Source of the DNA: an uncultured Bacteroidales bacterium
GTDB lineage: Bacteria > Bacteroidota > Bacteroidia > Bacteroidales > P3
Assembly: GCA_900318275.1 (NCBI GenBank)
Contig: ONJY01000017.1
Coordinates: 1 to 64,000 of the forward strand
Reading direction: 5' to 3'
DNA: 64,000 bases
The position numbers were made by a program, and so were the translations under genes. The notes under the pieces are model-generated. The model was not told where the DNA came from. It made no database searches and worked only from the letters and a program-made list of their open reading frames with translations. This document shows positions 35,405-45,259 of this stretch, one piece after another; position 1 is the stretch's first letter, and each line of letters begins with the position of its first letter.

Positions 35405-36684
35405 TGACTGAGGCGTTCTTGCAGTACGTGTGGCAGCATCAGTTGCTCGACCACGGGCTGACCACCGTTGATGGCCAGCCTGTTGTCGTCTTGCGTGCTG
35501 GTGAACTAAATCGCGATGCGGGCCCGGATTTCTTCAATGCAAGAGTGCGTGTCGGAGACGTGGAATGGGCTGGCAACGTGGAAGTCCATATACATACGTC
35601 AGATTGGGATGCGCACCGTCATGCGCAGGATGCAGCATACAATAATGTGGTGCTTCATGTTGTTTATGAGCATGATTGTGAGATAAAACTTCAGAGTGGT
35701 CGAGTGCCGCCGACGGTTGAGCTAAAGAACTATCTACCTCCTGCGGTAGTGTCCAACTACGAGGCGTTGATGAGCCCTGACGGTGATTATGCAGTGCCGT
35801 GTGGGAAAAGAGTAGGGGATGTGCCGCAGTTTATGATAAAGTCTTTCCTCGACAGGCTCTTGGCTGAACGCATCATGGCAAAAACAGAGACGGCACGCCG
35901 CCTGCTCGAAGAGAGTCATGGTGGTTGGGAGCAGGCATGTTATTGGCTTGTGGCCCGCTATTTTGGCGGCAAGGTCAATGCGTTGCCTTTCGAGATGTTG
36001 GCTAAGGCCACCGACCAGCGTTTGTTGGCTCGTTGGAAGGACAACCAACGCAGGGTTGAAGCCGTTCTTATGGGACAGGCTGGTTTGCTCGAAGGGTACT
36101 TCGAAGATGAATATCCACGTCTGCTGCAGAAAGACTATGGTGCGTTGAAAGTGGGTACCGGTATGAACTCCATGGGCGGATACCTATGGCGGTTCTATTG
36201 TCTGCGCCCGTCGAGTTTTCCTACAATCCGCATCAGCCAATTTGCGCAGATGCTTTCAACAACTTCCAGTCTTTTCTCAACGCTGCTCGACATTCACGAT
36301 GTCAAGGAAATGTTGAAGATGTTTGACCAAAGCGCTGCCGAGTATTGGAACAATCATTACCGTTTTGACACTGCAACAGAAAAACAGACGGTGAAGCACG
36401 TTGGCAAGATGCAGGCGCAGTTGCTCATTATCAATGCGTGGGTCCCGCTGTTGTTCCTTTACGGTATCGTACATGGACAAGAAAAGTACAAGGAGCAGGC
36501 TGTGGAACTACTGAATCAGCTGCCTGCTGAGGATAATGCAGTGATGCGAAGATGGTGCCAGTATGGCATAAAACCCAATAACGCAGCCGAGAGTCAAGCG
36601 TTGTTGCAGCTTGAAAACAACTATTGCAAAAACCGCAAATGCTTAGAGTGCGGTATAGGCTTTCAAATACTTAAGCACAAATGA
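35404..36684 (+). CDS. DUF2851-family protein
   Basis: This 426-residue protein matches the Bacteroidota DUF2851 family by its opening (TEAFLQYVWQHQLL) and by AGELNRDAGPDFFNARV, WAGNVEVHIHTSDWDAHRHA and NNVVLHVVYEHD. The conserved D/E/H residues in a beta-rich N-terminal block resemble a nuclease-like core, but this is inference. The C-terminus has a CRNRKCLECGIG-like cysteine motif (CKNRKCLECGIG). It is translationally coupled to dnaJ (TGATG) and to murF-alr (ATGA). Confidence 0.85.
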   Translation: MTEAFLQYVWQHQLLDHGLTTVDGQPVVVLRAGELNRDAGPDFFNARVRVGDVEWAGNVEVHIHTSDWDAHRHAQDAAYNNVVLHVVYEHDCEIKLQSGRVPPTVELKNYLPPAVVSNYEALMSPDGDYAVPCGKRVGDVPQFMIKSFLDRLLAERIMAKTETARRLLEESHGGWEQACYWLVARYFGGKVNALPFEMLAKATDQRLLARWKDNQRRVEAVLMGQAGLLEGYFEDEYPRLLQKDYGALKVGTGMNSMGGYLWRFYCLRPSSFPTIRISQFAQMLSTTSSLFSTLLDIHDVKEMLKMFDQSAAEYWNNHYRFDTATEKQTVKHVGKMQAQLLIINAWVPLLFLYGIVHGQEKYKEQAVELLNQLPAEDNAVMRRWCQYGIKPNNAAESQALLQLENNYCKNRKCLECGIGFQILKHK

Positions 36685-39137
36685 AAATATCAGAGATTGG
36701 TACGGTTATAAAGCCCGTGGATGAACATGTCGCTATGCCGGAAGGTGAAGTGATGCATCTGCTCACCGACAGCAGGCATCTCGCAGAACCGCAGGGAACG
36801 CTATTTTTTGCTATTGTTACAAGGCGTAATAGTGGTGTGAAATACATAGATGAGTTGTACCGGAAGGGGGTGAGGTCGTTCGTTGTGCCAAGAGATTGTA
36901 ACATCGTGTATGACGATGCTAATATCTGGCGTGTCAATGACGTGGTACTGGCTTTGCAGCTTATTGTAGCAAGACATAGGGATCAGTTCAATATTCCGGT
37001 AATAGGTATTACGGGTAGTAACGGCAAGACGATAGTAAAGGACTGGTTGGTGCAGATGCTCGTGTCTGACGGGCAGGTGGTGTCAAGTCCTAAGAGTTAT
37101 AATTCTCAGATAGGAGTACCGCTGTCTGTGTGGCAAATGTGCGATAAAGACAAGATAGGTGTCTTTGAGGCAGGTATATCAGAAGCTGGTGAAATGCCGA
37201 GATTACAAAAGGTGATAAAGCCTACGGTGGGAATATTCACCAATATCGGTCAGGCACATGACGAGAATTTCCTAACTCGTGGACAGAAGATTGCAGAGAA
37301 GTTGCAGCTATTTACCCATTGTGAAACCTTAATCTATTGTTTGGACCATCGGGATATACATTCTGCCATAAGTGGTATAGAGAACTTTCGTCGTGTCCGC
37401 CTCTTCACGTGGGGGCATAGCGATGAAGCTGACGTGAAGCTTCTCGGAGTGAAGGTGAATCAGGGATGTTCTGTACTTGATGTGGAGTATAAGGGTACCG
37501 GCATGCAAGTATCCATTCCGTTTGTCGACAGGGCTTCGCAGGAGAATGCTATGCATTGCATTGCTATGATGTTGTATCTTGGGTGCTCGGCCAACACCAT
37601 CGTGGAGCGATGTTCAAAGTTAACTCCTGTTGAAATGCGCCTTGAGATGAATGAGGCTACCGGCAATTGTACGCTCATCAATGATAGCTATTCGCTGGAT
37701 ATTAACTCGCTTAATATTGCTTTAGATTATCTCGGACATATTAATCAGCATAATAACAAGGTGTTAATCATCAGTGATTTTATGCAGACTGGTATGACTG
37801 ATGCTGAGCTATATTCCCAGGTGGCATCGCTTGTGCAACAGCGTGGTATTACAAAGCTTATAGCCATCGGTGAGGCTTTGGGACGCAGTAAGTCGTTGTT
37901 TGACGGCATAGAGGCTACGTTTTATTCTACGACTCAAGATTTTATTGATAAATATAATGTTGACCTTCTGCAGGACAGCACGATTTTGCTGAAGGGAGCG
38001 CGTGTTTTCGGCTTTGAGCGTATAGCCAAGTTGCTTCAAAAAAAGAATCATGAGACAGTATTGGAAGTAAACATCGGCGCTTTGATACACAACCTTAACT
38101 ATTATCGAGCCAGACTAAAGCCAGCGACGAAGCTTATGGCTATGGTTAAAGCATCCAGCTATGGCGCGGGTAGGGTTGAGGTGGCATCTGCCTTGCAGTA
38201 TTGCGGTGTGGATTATCTGACTGTGGCTTATGCTGACGAGGGTGTAGATTTGCGTCGTGGTGGCATACATCTTCCTATTATGGTCATGAATCCGGAGGAA
38301 GCATCTTTTGACGATATTATTCATTATCGCCTCGAACCAGACATTTATTCGTTCCGTATATTGGATTTATTTGCCAGTCGTCTGCAACTATTGTCATTGG
38401 GTAGTCCCTACCCGGTGCATATTGAATTTGACACAGGTATGCACCGTCTTGGTTTTTGTGGTGAGGATGTGGAGTCGTTGCTTGAAAAACTTGAGAGTCT
38501 GAAAGATGTATTGAGGGTGACAAGTGTCTTCACGCATTTGGCATGCGCCGATGAACCATCGAAGGATGATTTTACGCGAACACAAATTGCCCGGTTCAAA
38601 GAGTGGAGCATCAAACTGCCAGGGATTAAGCATATTCTTAATTCCTCGGGTATAACCAGGTTCCCGGAAGCACAGCTGGATATGGTTCGCCTGGGTATTG
38701 GCCTTTACGGTGTGAGTCCGGAACCTGATGTACAGAGTAGTCTCAAGCAGGTCAGCCGCCTTGTGACACTCATTTCGCAGGTCAAAGATATTCCTGCAGG
38801 AGACACTGTCGGCTATGGTTGCCGCTGGCGTGCTGCACGTCCGTCCCGTATAGCTATCATAACCATAGGCTATGCTGACGGTCTTTATCGTAGCCTAGGC
38901 CATGGACGAGGTAATGTCTTAGTCAATGGCAAAGAGGCTCCGATTGTTGGTACTATATGCATGGATATGTGTTTTATTGATGTAACGGGTGTGGATTGTC
39001 GAGAGGGGGACCGTGTTATAATATTTGGAGAAGGCGACCTGTTGCAACGCAATGCAGAAGCTGCAGGCACAATACCGTATGAGCTGCTCACTGCTGTATC
39101 CCCAAGAGTCAAACGTGTGTACTATCATGAGGAATAG
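36681..39137 (+). CDS. Bifunctional MurF ligase / alanine racemase
   Basis: This 818-residue protein is a MurF-Alr fusion as known in Bacteroidota. Residues 1-455 are a Mur ligase with P-loop ITGSNGKTIVKDW near 110-122 and later ligase motifs (GEMPRLQKVIKPTVGIFTN). Residues 456-818 are a PLP alanine racemase: PLP lysine K490 in MVKASSYGAG, catalytic Y712 in VGYGCRW, and the substrate-side segment GTICMDMCFID. Racemase makes D-alanine; MurF adds D-Ala-D-Ala to the UDP-muramoyl tripeptide. A second, stand-alone MurF is encoded at 43470-44759, so the MurF part here may have another or a regulatory role. It overlaps DUF2851 by 4 bases. Confidence 0.93.
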   Translation: MKISEIGTVIKPVDEHVAMPEGEVMHLLTDSRHLAEPQGTLFFAIVTRRNSGVKYIDELYRKGVRSFVVPRDCNIVYDDANIWRVNDVVLALQLIVARHRDQFNIPVIGITGSNGKTIVKDWLVQMLVSDGQVVSSPKSYNSQIGVPLSVWQMCDKDKIGVFEAGISEAGEMPRLQKVIKPTVGIFTNIGQAHDENFLTRGQKIAEKLQLFTHCETLIYCLDHRDIHSAISGIENFRRVRLFTWGHSDEADVKLLGVKVNQGCSVLDVEYKGTGMQVSIPFVDRASQENAMHCIAMMLYLGCSANTIVERCSKLTPVEMRLEMNEATGNCTLINDSYSLDINSLNIALDYLGHINQHNNKVLIISDFMQTGMTDAELYSQVASLVQQRGITKLIAIGEALGRSKSLFDGIEATFYSTTQDFIDKYNVDLLQDSTILLKGARVFGFERIAKLLQKKNHETVLEVNIGALIHNLNYYRARLKPATKLMAMVKASSYGAGRVEVASALQYCGVDYLTVAYADEGVDLRRGGIHLPIMVMNPEEASFDDIIHYRLEPDIYSFRILDLFASRLQLLSLGSPYPVHIEFDTGMHRLGFCGEDVESLLEKLESLKDVLRVTSVFTHLACADEPSKDDFTRTQIARFKEWSIKLPGIKHILNSSGITRFPEAQLDMVRLGIGLYGVSPEPDVQSSLKQVSRLVTLISQVKDIPAGDTVGYGCRWRAARPSRIAIITIGYADGLYRSLGHGRGNVLVNGKEAPIVGTICMDMCFIDVTGVDCREGDRVIIFGEGDLLQRNAEAAGTIPYELLTAVSPRVKRVYYHEE

Positions 39138-39189
39138 ACGACGCAAAATGAAACATTTTTCTGTCTTTTTGCGTTAATAAGACTGTTTT

Positions 39190-42100
39190 ATGAAGAAGAT
39201 TGCACTTGAAGATTTGGGCGAAATTTTCGCCAAGGAAATGAATATTAGGGCAGATATAGTGCCTGTTATTGATGAAGGTGATGAAGATTTGCTCCTCAAC
39301 GATAATACTATTGAGGATGAAATGCCGGTATTGCCTGTGATGGATCAGGTTCTCCTACCTGGTGTTATACTGCCTATTGCTGCCAGTCGCGAGAAGTCGC
39401 GCCATTTGCTTGATGACATAAAAGGTTCCAATCGTCATATTCTCGTATTCACGCAGAGTAACAAGGCCGAAGATCCGACGGAATATGACTTGTATCATGT
39501 TGGTGTTGTGGCCAAGGTACTTAAGGTGTTTGAATTCAAGAAAGATATCACTATAGCGGTATTGCAGGGTGTTATGCGCTGTCACTCGCTTGTGATTCAT
39601 CGTGCATTCCCTTATATGCTGGGTCATGTAGTGCTTGCACCGGAGATAGATGCAGGTATGCATACTCCCGCCTTTAAGCGTAAGGTTAAACGCCTTCGCA
39701 GTCAATATAGTGATCTTCTGCACATCCGTATGCCGGATGACGAGATTGGCTCAATGGTCAGTGGCATTGGGAGCGACAAGATATTCATTAACTTTGCTGC
39801 TTCTCACATGGAACTTGACGCGCATGAGAAATATGAGTTTCTGGCTTGTGAGAGTTATACAGAGCGTGTCGACAAGATGTTGGCGCAGATGGGTACTCTT
39901 AAGGGTTTAGAGGAATTGCGTCGAGAGATTGACGATAAGACACGTGATGTTATTGGCAAGCAGCAGCGCGAGTACTACCTACGTCACCAGATGGATGTCA
40001 TTCAAGAAGAACTTGGAGGACCGTCTGATGGTGTTATGTCTACATCAGATCACGACGAGCTTGCAAAGCGTGCAGAGAAGATGCAATGGAGCAAGTCTGT
40101 TAAGGAGGTTTTTGACAAAGAGCTTGCCAAGATGAGCCGAATACCGCAGATGTCACCAGACTATTCGATGCAGCTTAACTATCTTGAAATGTTGTTGGAC
40201 CTTCCGTGGGACAAGGTCGTTGAGGAAAGTTATGACCTTAAAGCTGCACGTGGTATACTTGATGCCGATCACTATGGTATAGACAAGGTTAAAGATCGTA
40301 TTATAGAGTATCTTGCTGTCATGAAACGGCAGGAGGAGCGCGGAGTTGCCAGAAAGGCTCAGGTCCTGTGCCTTGTCGGCCCTCCGGGTACCGGCAAGAC
40401 GTCTGTCTGCCGTAGCATTGCCGCCGCCATGCACCGTCCCTATCGACGTGTTGCGCTTGGTGGACTTCACGATGAGGCAGAGATACGCGGCCACCGCCGC
40501 ACTTACATTGGTGCTATGCCTGGCCGAATAATTCAAGAATTGGCAAAGGCTGGAGCTTCCAATCCTGTCTTTGTTCTTGACGAGGTGGACAAAGTGCAGC
40601 GAAACAACTTCACCGGAGATCCTTCGTCGGCACTTCTTGAAGTGTTGGATCCCGAACAGAACTGTCGTTTCCATGATAATTATCTCGGTGTGGATTACGA
40701 CCTGTCGCGTGTGTTCTTTATTGCTACGGCAAATAACATCTCTGATATTCAGCCGGCTCTGCTTGACCGAATGGAGGTCATTGACTTCAGCGGCTATGTT
40801 CTTGAGGAGAAAGAGCAGATTGCGCAGCGCCACCTGCTGCCACGCATAATGAAGGAGAATGCGTTAGACCGCCGTTCTTTCAAGCTCGACAACGCCAACC
40901 TCGATGTAGTCATCAATGACTATACCCGTGAGGGGGGCGTTAGGCAATTGGAGAAGCAACTCTCTAAGCTTGTACGCCACCGCATCGTGGAGATAGAGCA
41001 AGGGGCGCGTCCCAAGAGCGGAGTGACCCCTGATGAGATAAAAAAAGTCCTCGGTCTTCCTATTCACAATAGTTCCGTCGCCCAGCGCATGCCGCGTGAG
41101 GGCGTGGTCACAGGTCTTGCCTGGACCCCTGTGGGCGGCGAGATCCTCTTTATCGAGAGTTCTCTTAGCAAAGGCAAAGGCACTCTTACGATGACGGGAA
41201 ACCTTGGCGATGTAATGAAGGAGTCGACAACGTTGGCTTTCGAGTATCTGAAGTCCAACGCAAAGGAGCTCGGAGTAAATGAATCCACCATCTCTTCAAG
41301 CAATATACATATCCATGTCCCCGAGGGAGCGACCCCCAAGGATGGCCCATCGGCTGGTATAACTATTTTTATCGCCATGCTTTCTGCCTTTACCCATAGC
41401 GAGGTTCGTCCCAATGTCGCTATGACCGGAGAAATAACCTTACGCGGTGATGTTACACCTGTAGGTGGTATCAAGGAGAAGGTGCTCGCTGCCAAGCGTG
41501 CCGGGATCACGGACATTATTCTTTGCTCTGATAATCGCCGAGATGTCGAAGAGATAAATGCTTCATATATTTCAGGGCTGAATTTTCACTATATAGACAC
41601 TATCTCTCAGGCAATCCCTCTTGCTATCAATGCAAAAAGGGGAAAGACAACTGTTGCCAAGCGTAAGACAACGACGTCGGCACGCAAAACAGCAAAAAAT
41701 CTTCTGCTATTGTTGTTTGTGCTTGCCTCATTCCTAAGCCCACTAAAAGCACAGCAATCGGCATTTAGCGCCACACAGCAGAAAATGGCCCTCTTGCCGG
41801 GAGAAGTAGGAAATGTGTCCATTGTTGACGGTAATCTGTATTGTTATGCCTCTGAAGTGCTGCTTCTTGCCCAGCGTAGTGGTGAGCAGCTTCTTGGCTT
41901 CTGGGCAGATACTACATTTGTTCGCCTCGCTGATAATATAGAGTACGTAGTGCGCCATCCTGGTACTGGAGACCTTTATTTTACACAGCGCAATAAGCAT
42001 GGAGTGTCTTATCTGTTTTGTTATCGTCATCCGGAGGGCAAGAAAGGTAGGGTGAAGAAAGTGCGTATGGGGTCGATGTCTGTTGAGCATCCAACGTTCA

Positions 42101-43164
42101 CCACCGACGGCCGTATTATGATTTTTTCTTCACAAGACAGTCGTAGGTCCTTTGGTGGGTATGACCTCTGGTATTCTGTCTACGAAGATGGGCGCTGGTC
42201 GCGACCGACCAACCTTGGCAATCGTATCAATACCGAGTATGATGAGGTTACGCCATCAATTTATCGAGACTGCCTGCTCTTTTCATCCAATGGTCAAGAT
42301 GCTGATCATGCTTACCTTAACATCTATTCTACACGTCTGATCTCGGATCGTGTTACTGGCGATACAATCGGCATGTTGCAGATTGGCCGTTGCCGCGTCC
42401 AAAAACTCCCAGAGCCACTTAATAGTCCAGATGCCGACGACTTCGATATGGTTGTTGACACTGCTAGAAACTATGGTTACTGGGTGTCAAAGCGTGTTGA
42501 GAGTGACAGTGACTCTCAGCTCTATTCATTTACTGGGGGGCTTGACGGTGTTCTTCTATGGGGTCGTGTTCTTGACAAGTATGACACTCCGCTCCAAGGG
42601 GTTAATGTTGTTGCTGCTCAGAATGGCGTTCCGCTGTGCACAACAGTCACGGATTCCGATGGCTTCTATCATCTCTATCTGCAAAGCGAGCAGTATTATG
42701 AGCTTACGTTTGCCCTGCACGGCTATTTTGTGTCTTACGAATCGGTAAACACCGCCAAGTCAGACGATGAGTTCCTTATTGCCGAACAGCGGCTGGATGT
42801 TGCTATAGATAAGCTCCTTCTTGATCAGCGCATCTATTATTCAGACCTTTTCGGCCCCAATGTAGACCTTGAGCTTAGCGATTATGGCAAGACCCAGCTT
42901 GAGCCGCTTGTCCGTTTTCTGACAGACAATCCTGATATAGAGGTCTCTCTCTCGCTTACCAATGACATCACCGATGATGCCGCTTTCAACCGTCACCTCA
43001 CCGACCACCGTCTGCATACCCTCCAAGGGTATCTTTATAGCATCCTGCCTCCCACTGTCAGTTTGAAGCTCGACAATGCATGTGCTGGGCCTTCAGGCTG
43101 TTCATCAGCCACGGGTCTCTCGCGTCTGGTTGTTGTCCTTCACGACCCGGCGACGAAAGAATAA
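39190..43164 (+). CDS. lon: Lon protease fused to a PorE-like envelope protein
   Basis: This protein has 1324 residues in one frame. Residues 1-837 are a complete Lon: the N-terminal LAN domain, Walker A GPPGTGKT near 397-404, [11 protein letters not shown], and a Ser-Lys protease with S721 (DGPSAG) and K764 (GGIKEK). Residues 815-837 are Lys/Arg-rich. Residues 838-854 are hydrophobic and end LSPLKA-QQ, like a signal peptide with a cleavage site. Residues 855-1324 look like a secreted protein: PD40/propeller strands ([27 protein letters not shown]) near 965-1080, a carboxypeptidase-regulatory-like domain ([17 protein letters not shown]) near 1125-1200, and a degenerate OmpA-like end ([32 protein letters not shown]). 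This order resembles the T9SS protein PorE without its TPR. No stop codon or plausible ATG separates the halves. A terminator follows. Confidence 0.88.
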   Translation: MKKIALEDLGEIFAKEMNIRADIVPVIDEGDEDLLLNDNTIEDEMPVLPVMDQVLLPGVILPIAASREKSRHLLDDIKGSNRHILVFTQSNKAEDPTEYDLYHVGVVAKVLKVFEFKKDITIAVLQGVMRCHSLVIHRAFPYMLGHVVLAPEIDAGMHTPAFKRKVKRLRSQYSDLLHIRMPDDEIGSMVSGIGSDKIFINFAASHMELDAHEKYEFLACESYTERVDKMLAQMGTLKGLEELRREIDDKTRDVIGKQQREYYLRHQMDVIQEELGGPSDGVMSTSDHDELAKRAEKMQWSKSVKEVFDKELAKMSRIPQMSPDYSMQLNYLEMLLDLPWDKVVEESYDLKAARGILDADHYGIDKVKDRIIEYLAVMKRQEERGVARKAQVLCLVGPPGTGKTSVCRSIAAAMHRPYRRVALGGLHDEAEIRGHRRTYIGAMPGRIIQELAKAGASNPVFVLDEVDKVQRNNFTGDPSSALLEVLDPEQNCRFHDNYLGVDYDLSRVFFIATANNISDIQPALLDRMEVIDFSGYVLEEKEQIAQRHLLPRIMKENALDRRSFKLDNANLDVVINDYTREGGVRQLEKQLSKLVRHRIVEIEQGARPKSGVTPDEIKKVLGLPIHNSSVAQRMPREGVVTGLAWTPVGGEILFIESSLSKGKGTLTMTGNLGDVMKESTTLAFEYLKSNAKELGVNESTISSSNIHIHVPEGATPKDGPSAGITIFIAMLSAFTHSEVRPNVAMTGEITLRGDVTPVGGIKEKVLAAKRAGITDIILCSDNRRDVEEINASYISGLNFHYIDTISQAIPLAINAKRGKTTVAKRKTTTSARKTAKNLLLLLFVLASFLSPLKAQQSAFSATQQKMALLPGEVGNVSIVDGNLYCYASEVLLLAQRSGEQLLGFWADTTFVRLADNIEYVVRHPGTGDLYFTQRNKHGVSYLFCYRHPEGKKGRVKKVRMGSMSVEHPTFTTDGRIMIFSSQDSRRSFGGYDLWYSVYEDGRWSRPTNLGNRINTEYDEVTPSIYRDCLLFSSNGQDADHAYLNIYSTRLISDRVTGDTIGMLQIGRCRVQKLPEPLNSPDADDFDMVVDTARNYGYWVSKRVESDSDSQLYSFTGGLDGVLLWGRVLDKYDTPLQGVNVVAAQNGVPLCTTVTDSDGFYHLYLQSEQYYELTFALHGYFVSYESVNTAKSDDEFLIAEQRLDVAIDKLLLDQRIYYSDLFGPNVDLELSDYGKTQLEPLVRFLTDNPDIEVSLSLTNDITDDAAFNRHLTDHRLHTLQGYLYSILPPTVSLKLDNACAGPSGCSSATGLSRLVVVLHDPATKE

Positions 43165-43189
43165 GAGCCGTGTTTATGCTATAAAATAA

Positions 43190-43222
43190 AACAGCATCTA
43201 TGTATAGGTGCTGTTTTTTTTG
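43190..43222 (+). terminator. Terminator after lon
   Basis: An 11-bp stem (43190-43200 with 43205-43215, one G-T) has a 4-base loop and a T run to 43221. It separates the lon transcript from the convergent tRNA gene. Confidence 0.9.
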
Positions 43223-43253
43223 TTTGTGAGAGTGTTGTGTAAATAAAAAAAAG

Positions 43254-43327
43254 TCGGGGTGAAAAGACTCGAACTTTCGACCCCTTGCACCCCATGCAAG
43301 TGCGCTAGCCAACTGCGCCACACCCCG
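43254..43327 (-). tRNA. tRNA-Pro (anticodon GGG)
   Basis: This 74-base cloverleaf is read on the minus strand: acceptor stem CGGGGTG/CACCCCG (perfect, with the C1-G72 pair typical of tRNA-Pro), D stem GCGC/GCGC, anticodon stem CTTGC/GCAAG with loop ATGGGGT (anticodon GGG, then G37), T loop TTCGAGT, and discriminator A. The CCA end is not encoded. A strong promoter lies upstream at 43364-43394. Confidence 0.93.
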
Positions 43328-43363
43328 AACTTTTTGTCAGCTTCCTTTCGCTGAAATCGGGTG

Positions 43364-43394
43364 CAAAAATACTACTTTTTTCCGATATGGCAAA
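43364..43394 (-). promoter_or_regulatory. Promoter of tRNA-Pro
   Basis: On the minus strand TTTG (43391-43394) and TATTTTTG (43364-43371) are 19 bases apart. The start would be about 30 bases upstream of the mature tRNA 5' end. Confidence 0.85.
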
Positions 43395-43469
43395 ATCTTT
43401 TTTTGCGTCAATGCTTTGGTTTTTTTATCTTTTGTTGATTTACAGTTTGTTGTGCTGCTAATTTTTTAG

Positions 43470-44759
43470 TCAAAGAAACTCCTCGAGGGTCCAAAGCCGG
43501 TTGGAGTTGGAGCCTTTGATGAGTATTGTATAGCCTTTTGGACCCCATTCTTTCAGCAGAGTGATGGCCTCTTCGGTGGTGTTTACGTGTTTTGTATTGT
43601 TTGTCAGGCTGATGCCGTCAAATTCGGGGCCTATGAGCAGGCAATAGTCAAGGTGGCTTTTGGCGAGAGTATCGACGAGGCGTTGGTGCTCTTCGAGTGA
43701 TGTACTGCCGAGTTCACGCATCGCGCCAATAATAGCTGCTTTGTGTGGTGCTTTTATGTCAGAGAAAGCCCTGAGTGCTGCTGCCATTGATGAAGGGTTG
43801 GCGTTGTAGCAGTCGAGGTATAAGTTGTTGTTGGCGGTCTCTTTCCACTGCGAGCGTTGGTTGGCTGGAGTGTAAGCTTCGATGGCTTCCTTGATGTCCC
43901 AAGGCTCTACGCCGAAGTGAAGACCCACGGCGACAGCTGCCATTGCATTGTCGAAGTTGTATGCGCCAAGGAGATGGCTGTGGGTGTTATAGACATTGTC
44001 GCCCACCTCGAAGTAGAAATGCATGTAGGGGTCGCTGCCCACGTATGTTCCACGAGTGTCGGCTTCTGCCGAGCTGCCGTATGTCAGGTGGTGGTCAATG
44101 TTTTTTGCTATAGGCATCAGGTGCTCGTTGTCGGCGTTGACAAAGACAAGCCCGTTTTTTGCCGCGAGGTGGCGGTAAAGTTCTGTTTTTGTACGTATAA
44201 CCCCATCAAAGCTCCCGAAGCCTTCCAGGTGTGCGCGTCCAACGTTGGTGATGAGGCCGCAGTCGGGGTCAGCAATACTGCACAGACCGGCAATCTCCCC
44301 TGGGTGGTTGGCCCCCATCTCTACAATGGCTATCTGGGTGTCGGCGGGAATGGCGAGTATCGTTAAAGGCACACCGAGGTGGTTGTTGAAGTTGCCGGCT
44401 GTCGCCGAGGTTTTGTAGCGTCGTGCCAGCACGGCGTGTACGAGTTCCTTTGTCGTGGTCTTGCCGTTTGTGCCGGTTATGCCTATGACGGGTATTGTCA
44501 AGTGGCGTCGGTGTTCGCGTGCCAGCTCCTGCAGTGTGGCGAGCACGTCTGGCACCACGATGCAGCGGTCGTCGACCTTGTACTGAGGGTCGCTGATGAC
44601 GCAGAGTGCGGCGCCCTGCTCAAGTGCCTGCGGTGCGAAAGCGTTGCCGTCGAAGTTTGCGCCGCGGAAGGCGAAGAATATACATCCCGGGGTGATTTCC
44701 CTCGAGTCTGTAGTTACGTGACGGCTTGCAAGATATGCGTTGTAAAGTTTATCTATCAT
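43470..44759 (-). CDS. murF: UDP-N-acetylmuramoyl-tripeptide--D-alanyl-D-alanine ligase MurF
   Basis: This 429-residue Mur ligase is of usual length. Motifs are TTDSREITPGCIFFAFRG, the ATP loop GITGTNGKTTTKELV near residue 103, FNNHLGVPLTIL, EMGANHPGEIAGLC, GRAHLEGFGS, and the C-terminal YNANPSSMAAALRAF. It adds D-Ala-D-Ala to the peptidoglycan precursor. It overlaps the lipoprotein gene upstream by 4 bases (ATGA) and is the last gene of the long minus-strand run. It is the more canonical of the two MurF copies here. Confidence 0.93.
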   Translation of the reverse strand: MIDKLYNAYLASRHVTTDSREITPGCIFFAFRGANFDGNAFAPQALEQGAALCVISDPQYKVDDRCIVVPDVLATLQELAREHRRHLTIPVIGITGTNGKTTTKELVHAVLARRYKTSATAGNFNNHLGVPLTILAIPADTQIAIVEMGANHPGEIAGLCSIADPDCGLITNVGRAHLEGFGSFDGVIRTKTELYRHLAAKNGLVFVNADNEHLMPIAKNIDHHLTYGSSAEADTRGTYVGSDPYMHFYFEVGDNVYNTHSHLLGAYNFDNAMAAVAVGLHFGVEPWDIKEAIEAYTPANQRSQWKETANNNLYLDCYNANPSSMAAALRAFSDIKAPHKAAIIGAMRELGSTSLEEHQRLVDTLAKSHLDYCLLIGPEFDGISLTNNTKHVNTTEEAITLLKEWGPKGYTILIKGSNSNRLWTLEEFL

Positions 44760-45259
44760 GGTATTGATGGCAATATTTCCTGTTCAAAGATGTCGCGACG
44801 TATGATGCGGTAATGAGGGTTATAGGCGGCCTTGAAGGCGGCGCTGTGGCTGACCACGTATCTGGGGTCTGGTGTGGGCAGACCTTCCGCGCTGCGCACC
44901 ATGGCGTCGGCCAGTTGTTCGGCGGTGATGGCGCCGTGCTGTACAAGGCTTAGGTTCACGCGCACGAAGTTGCTGTCGCACAGAGTGTATTCGTAGGGAG
45001 GCATGCCGCTTGGGCTGTCCATTGTTTCAAACTCTGCGGTGATGTAGCGCAAGGCTGCGGTGGAGTCGGTGAGCAGGTGTCCGGGTCCGTATAGGTCTTG
45101 GAAGACCATCTTGTATAGGTCTGTGGGTTCTGCTGCCGGGTATTGCTCTGAGTATGCAATAAGGGCTTCTGCGCAGCTGCTGCATGCTGTCTCGTGTGTC
45201 TTTTGCTGGCAAGAGACAAGCATGACGACTGCAAACAAGACGGTGGCTGTCTTTTTCAT
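44756..45259 (-). CDS. Small lipoprotein of unknown function
   Basis: This 167-residue protein starts at ATG 45259 (MKKTATVLFAVVMLVSC, lipobox LVSC). The frame is open much further upstream, but that part lies over tatC in another frame and has no coding character. The mature part has conserved-looking segments (YKMVFQDLYGPGHLL, RVNLSLVQHG, DPRYVVSHSAAFKAAYNPHYRII). I do not recognise the family. It is coupled by 4-base overlaps to tatC upstream and murF downstream. Confidence 0.75.
   Translation of the reverse strand: MKKTATVLFAVVMLVSCQQKTHETACSSCAEALIAYSEQYPAAEPTDLYKMVFQDLYGPGHLLTDSTAALRYITAEFETMDSPSGMPPYEYTLCDSNFVRVNLSLVQHGAITAEQLADAMVRSAEGLPTPDPRYVVSHSAAFKAAYNPHYRIIRRDIFEQEILPSIP

Noticed and set aside
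39138-39189. Terminator between murF-alr and lon
   Set aside because: ACGCAAAA (39141-39148) and TTTTGCGT (39167-39174) are complementary but the stem is A/T-rich and only 8 bp, with no following T run.
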